Shown here piece after piece: positions 62,616 through 64,000 of a stretch of 64,000 nt of DNA (positions are counted from its first letter, which is position 1; each line of letters starts with the position of its first letter). Where the stretch lies: NCBI RefSeq assembly GCF_018130765.1, contig NZ_JAFCJZ010000027.1, positions 53,432-117,431 of the forward strand, given 5' to 3'. The notes under the pieces were generated by a model. It made no database searches. It was not told where the DNA came from and saw only the letters and a program-made list of their open reading frames with translations. The position numbers were made by a program, and so were the translations under genes. Origin of the DNA: Bradyrhizobium iriomotense (lineage in GTDB: Bacteria; Pseudomonadota; Alphaproteobacteria; Rhizobiales; Xanthobacteraceae).

Positions 62616-62704
62616 CCAAAGGCATGATGCCGCCCCTCCGTACCGGTGAAAGCCCGGTATGTCCCCTCGTGAAAATGTAACGCGTACATAAAGGGACATT
62701 CGCA
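62616..62704 (+). promoter_or_regulatory. Structured 5' leader of the first flagellin mRNA
   Basis: The leader contains a hairpin TACCGG (62641-62646) / CCGGTA (62654-62659), extended by a G-T and a C-G pair, and ATGTCCC (62659-62665), which is fully complementary to GGGACAT (62693-62699). The second pairing covers the Shine-Dalgarno AAAGGGA (62690-62696) eight bases before the ATG. The two helices share bases 62659-62661, so they compete or stack. The same pattern occurs upstream of the next flagellin gene (63831-63914); 45 of the first 51 bases are identical. Confidence 0.75.
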
Positions 62705-63640
62705 ATGTCAAGCCTGCTTACGAACTCGACCGCCATGACCGCGCTCCAGACCCTGCGGTCTGTCAGCTCGCAGCTCTCCACCACGCAGACCCGCATCTCC
62801 ACCGGCCAGCGCGTGTCGACCGCTTCGGACAACGCTGCCTACTGGTCGATCGCGACGTCGATGCGCTCCGACAACGCCGCGCTCTCCGCGGTCTCCGACT
62901 CGCTCGGTCTGTCGGCCGCGACCGTCGACACCGAATACACCGCTCTGAACACGGTCATCGGCGACAAGGACTCCGGCCTGACCAAGCTTCAGGCGCTGCT
63001 GGTCGAAGCCAAGACCGCCGGTATCGACCGCTCCAAGATCCAGGCCGACGTCACCCAGATCCAGGCGCAGATGAAGTCGACGGCGAACTCGGCGACGATC
63101 AACGGCATCAACTGGCTGAGCATCGACACCTCGACCGGAACCACGGCGACACCGACGAGCTTCAGCCTCGTGTCGTCGTACTCGCGCGTCGGCAGCACGC
63201 CCACCATCGGCTCCATCACGGTGACGACCGCCACCTTCGCGCTTTACACCACCGGCGGCGCAACCAAGACCGGTATCCTTGATACGGTGGCCGGCTCCAC
63301 CGGCGCGTCGATCGACACGATCGCCATCGGCTCGCTGACCGACGCGGCGACCGACCAAGCCAAGCTCGACGGCTACATCGCGCAGGTCACCGCCGCAATC
63401 GGCACGGTTGCCTCGGCCGCCGCCAATCTCGGTGCCGTCAAGAACCGCATCGCGACCAACACGGAGTTCGTCAAGAACCTGATGGACTCGGTGGATCGCG
63501 GTATCGGCCAGCTCGTCGACGCTGACATGAACCAGGAATCCACCCGCCTTGCGGCCCTCCAGGTTCAGCAGCAGCTCGGCGTGCAGGCGCTCTCGATCGC
63601 CAACAACAGCAGCCAGAGCATCCTGTCGCTGTTCCGCTAA
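62705..63640 (+). CDS. lafA: Lateral-type flagellin
   Basis: A 311-residue flagellin. The N terminus SSLLTNSTAMTALQTLRSVSSQL, with STTQTRISTGQRVSTASDNA and AYWSIATSMRSDNAAL (the D0/D1 rods), and the C-terminal VDADMNQESTRLAALQVQQQ and LSIANNSSQSILSLFR are typical. The middle is short, so the filament is simple. The size fits the lateral flagellins (LafA) of Bradyrhizobium, not the about 600-residue subpolar flagellins. A structured leader precedes it and a strong terminator follows, so it is its own transcription unit. Confidence 0.92.
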   Translation: MSSLLTNSTAMTALQTLRSVSSQLSTTQTRISTGQRVSTASDNAAYWSIATSMRSDNAALSAVSDSLGLSAATVDTEYTALNTVIGDKDSGLTKLQALLVEAKTAGIDRSKIQADVTQIQAQMKSTANSATINGINWLSIDTSTGTTATPTSFSLVSSYSRVGSTPTIGSITVTTATFALYTTGGATKTGILDTVAGSTGASIDTIAIGSLTDAATDQAKLDGYIAQVTAAIGTVASAAANLGAVKNRIATNTEFVKNLMDSVDRGIGQLVDADMNQESTRLAALQVQQQLGVQALSIANNSSQSILSLFR

Positions 63641-63660
63641 ACTTCAGGTCATCTGGAGGA

Positions 63661-63694
63661 GGGCCGCGCTTCGCGAGAAGCGCGGCCCTTTTTT
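63661..63694 (+). terminator. Rho-independent terminator of the first flagellin gene
   Basis: A perfect 12-base stem (63661-63672 with 63677-63688) and loop GCGA, followed by six T, sits 20 bases after the flagellin stop. It will efficiently stop transcription, so the second flagellin gene needs its own promoter in 63695-63830. Confidence 0.9.
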
Positions 63695-63830
63695 CTGGCG
63701 TGACGCCGCGTCCGCGCCATGATTCAGGCTCGATGTTGCAACCGAGTCACAGAGCCACAAGCCTCGCACAAGCTTCGACGGCTAGCCTCCCGCTACGACA
63801 GGTTGGGTCCTTCACAGGCATTACTGTGGC

Positions 63831-63914
63831 CCAAAGGCATGACGCCGCCCTGTCGTACCGGTGCAAGTCCGGTATGTCCCCAAACTCAATTCAATCGTCA
63901 AAGGGACATCAAAA
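63831..63914 (+). promoter_or_regulatory. Structured 5' leader of the second flagellin mRNA
   Basis: It has the same parts as the leader before the first flagellin: hairpin TACCGG (63856-63861) / CCGGTA (63869-63874) and ATGTCCC (63874-63880) with GGGACAT (63903-63909), the latter carrying the Shine-Dalgarno six bases before the ATG at 63915. The stems are unchanged while the loop between the ATGTCCC and GGGACAT arms differs in both sequence and length (22 against 27 bases), which is the mark of selection on pairing. Confidence 0.75.
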
Positions 63915-64000
63915 ATGGGTTCTAGCCTTCTCACCAACTCGTCTGCAATGACCGCGCTGCAGACCCTCCGCAACGTCAGCTCGCAGCTCGCGACCACGCA
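63915..64000 (+). CDS. lafA: Second lateral-type flagellin, N-terminal part (cut by window end)
   Basis: The frame starts ATG at 63915 and runs to the right edge. The 28 visible residues, GSSLLTNSSAMTALQTLRNV followed by SSQLATT, are nearly identical to the start of the preceding flagellin, so this is a tandem paralogue. The ATG is preceded by AAAGGGACATCAAAA and by the conserved flagellin leader. The body of the gene is outside the window. Two adjacent flagellin genes are the arrangement known for the lateral system of Bradyrhizobium diazoefficiens. Confidence 0.9.
   Translation, partial: MGSSLLTNSSAMTALQTLRNVSSQLATT

Noticed and set aside
62641..62665. Resemblance of the flagellin leader hairpin (CCGGTGAAAGCCCGG) to part of the cobalamin riboswitch
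   Set aside because: There is no B12 box or other conserved core, and the downstream gene is a flagellin. The similarity is limited to one short hairpin.

Overview
The window is chromosomal DNA of an alphaproteobacterium in Hyphomicrobiales, most probably Bradyrhizobium or a close relative. The evidence is high-GC coding sequence, an Omp2b-type rhizobial porin, a rhizobial malonate operon with a TRAP transporter, intergenic repeats of a kind I associate with Bradyrhizobium, and a rhizobial-type flagellar cluster that ends in short, about 310-residue flagellins of the lateral (Laf) type. The genus call rests on recognition by eye, not on a search.

Layout. 1-5400: the end of a LysR regulator, a xylulokinase-type FGGY kinase and a ribose/xylose-type ABC importer (ATPase, permease, binding protein), forming a sugar or polyol uptake operon. 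5550-12350: an aromatic-type cluster with a MarR regulator and its probable operators, a flavoprotein hydroxylase, an MFS transporter, an aldehyde dehydrogenase, and a benzoylformate decarboxylase-like gene broken by a single-base frameshift. 12380-20000: a Tat-exported oligopeptide-type binding protein, a HoxN-type nickel permease behind a textbook NikR box, a CopC/CopD copper pair, a VOC dioxygenase-like protein and a class III CoA-transferase. 20110-26790: matB, matA and the TRAP genes matM, matQ and matP, divergent from the GntR regulator matR, for malonate uptake, activation to malonyl-CoA and decarboxylation.

27450-35300: an orphan MetQ-like binding protein, a luciferase-like flavin monooxygenase, two carboxymuconolactone-decarboxylase/AhpD-fold proteins and a complete Liv-type ABC importer with fused permeases. 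This looks like one uptake-and-oxidation locus whose substrate is unknown. 35300-43700: mixed housekeeping and hypothetical genes, namely a HerA-like ATPase, a winged-helix/cysteine-cluster fusion, a LysE exporter, an Acg-like nitroreductase, a ketopantoate-reductase-like enzyme, an alpha/beta hydrolase without a visible nucleophile, and a MarR regulator. 43700-48250: the porin gene with promoter and terminator, an orphan terminator that may mark a small RNA, three repeat elements, and a cysteine-rich MarR regulator.

48250-64000: lateral-type flagellar genes. On the minus strand are a DUF1217 gene, flgF and fliI. On the plus strand are motA, fliM, a DUF6468 gene, fliN, fliG and flhB, then flgB, flgC, fliE, flgG, flgA, flgI, motE, flgH, fliL and fliP behind a CtrA-like box, then two flagellin genes in tandem. 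Both flagellin genes carry the same folded 5' leader, in which the Shine-Dalgarno region can pair with an upstream segment. I consider this leader the most interesting element of the window. I saw no tRNA, rRNA, CRISPR array or intact insertion sequence.
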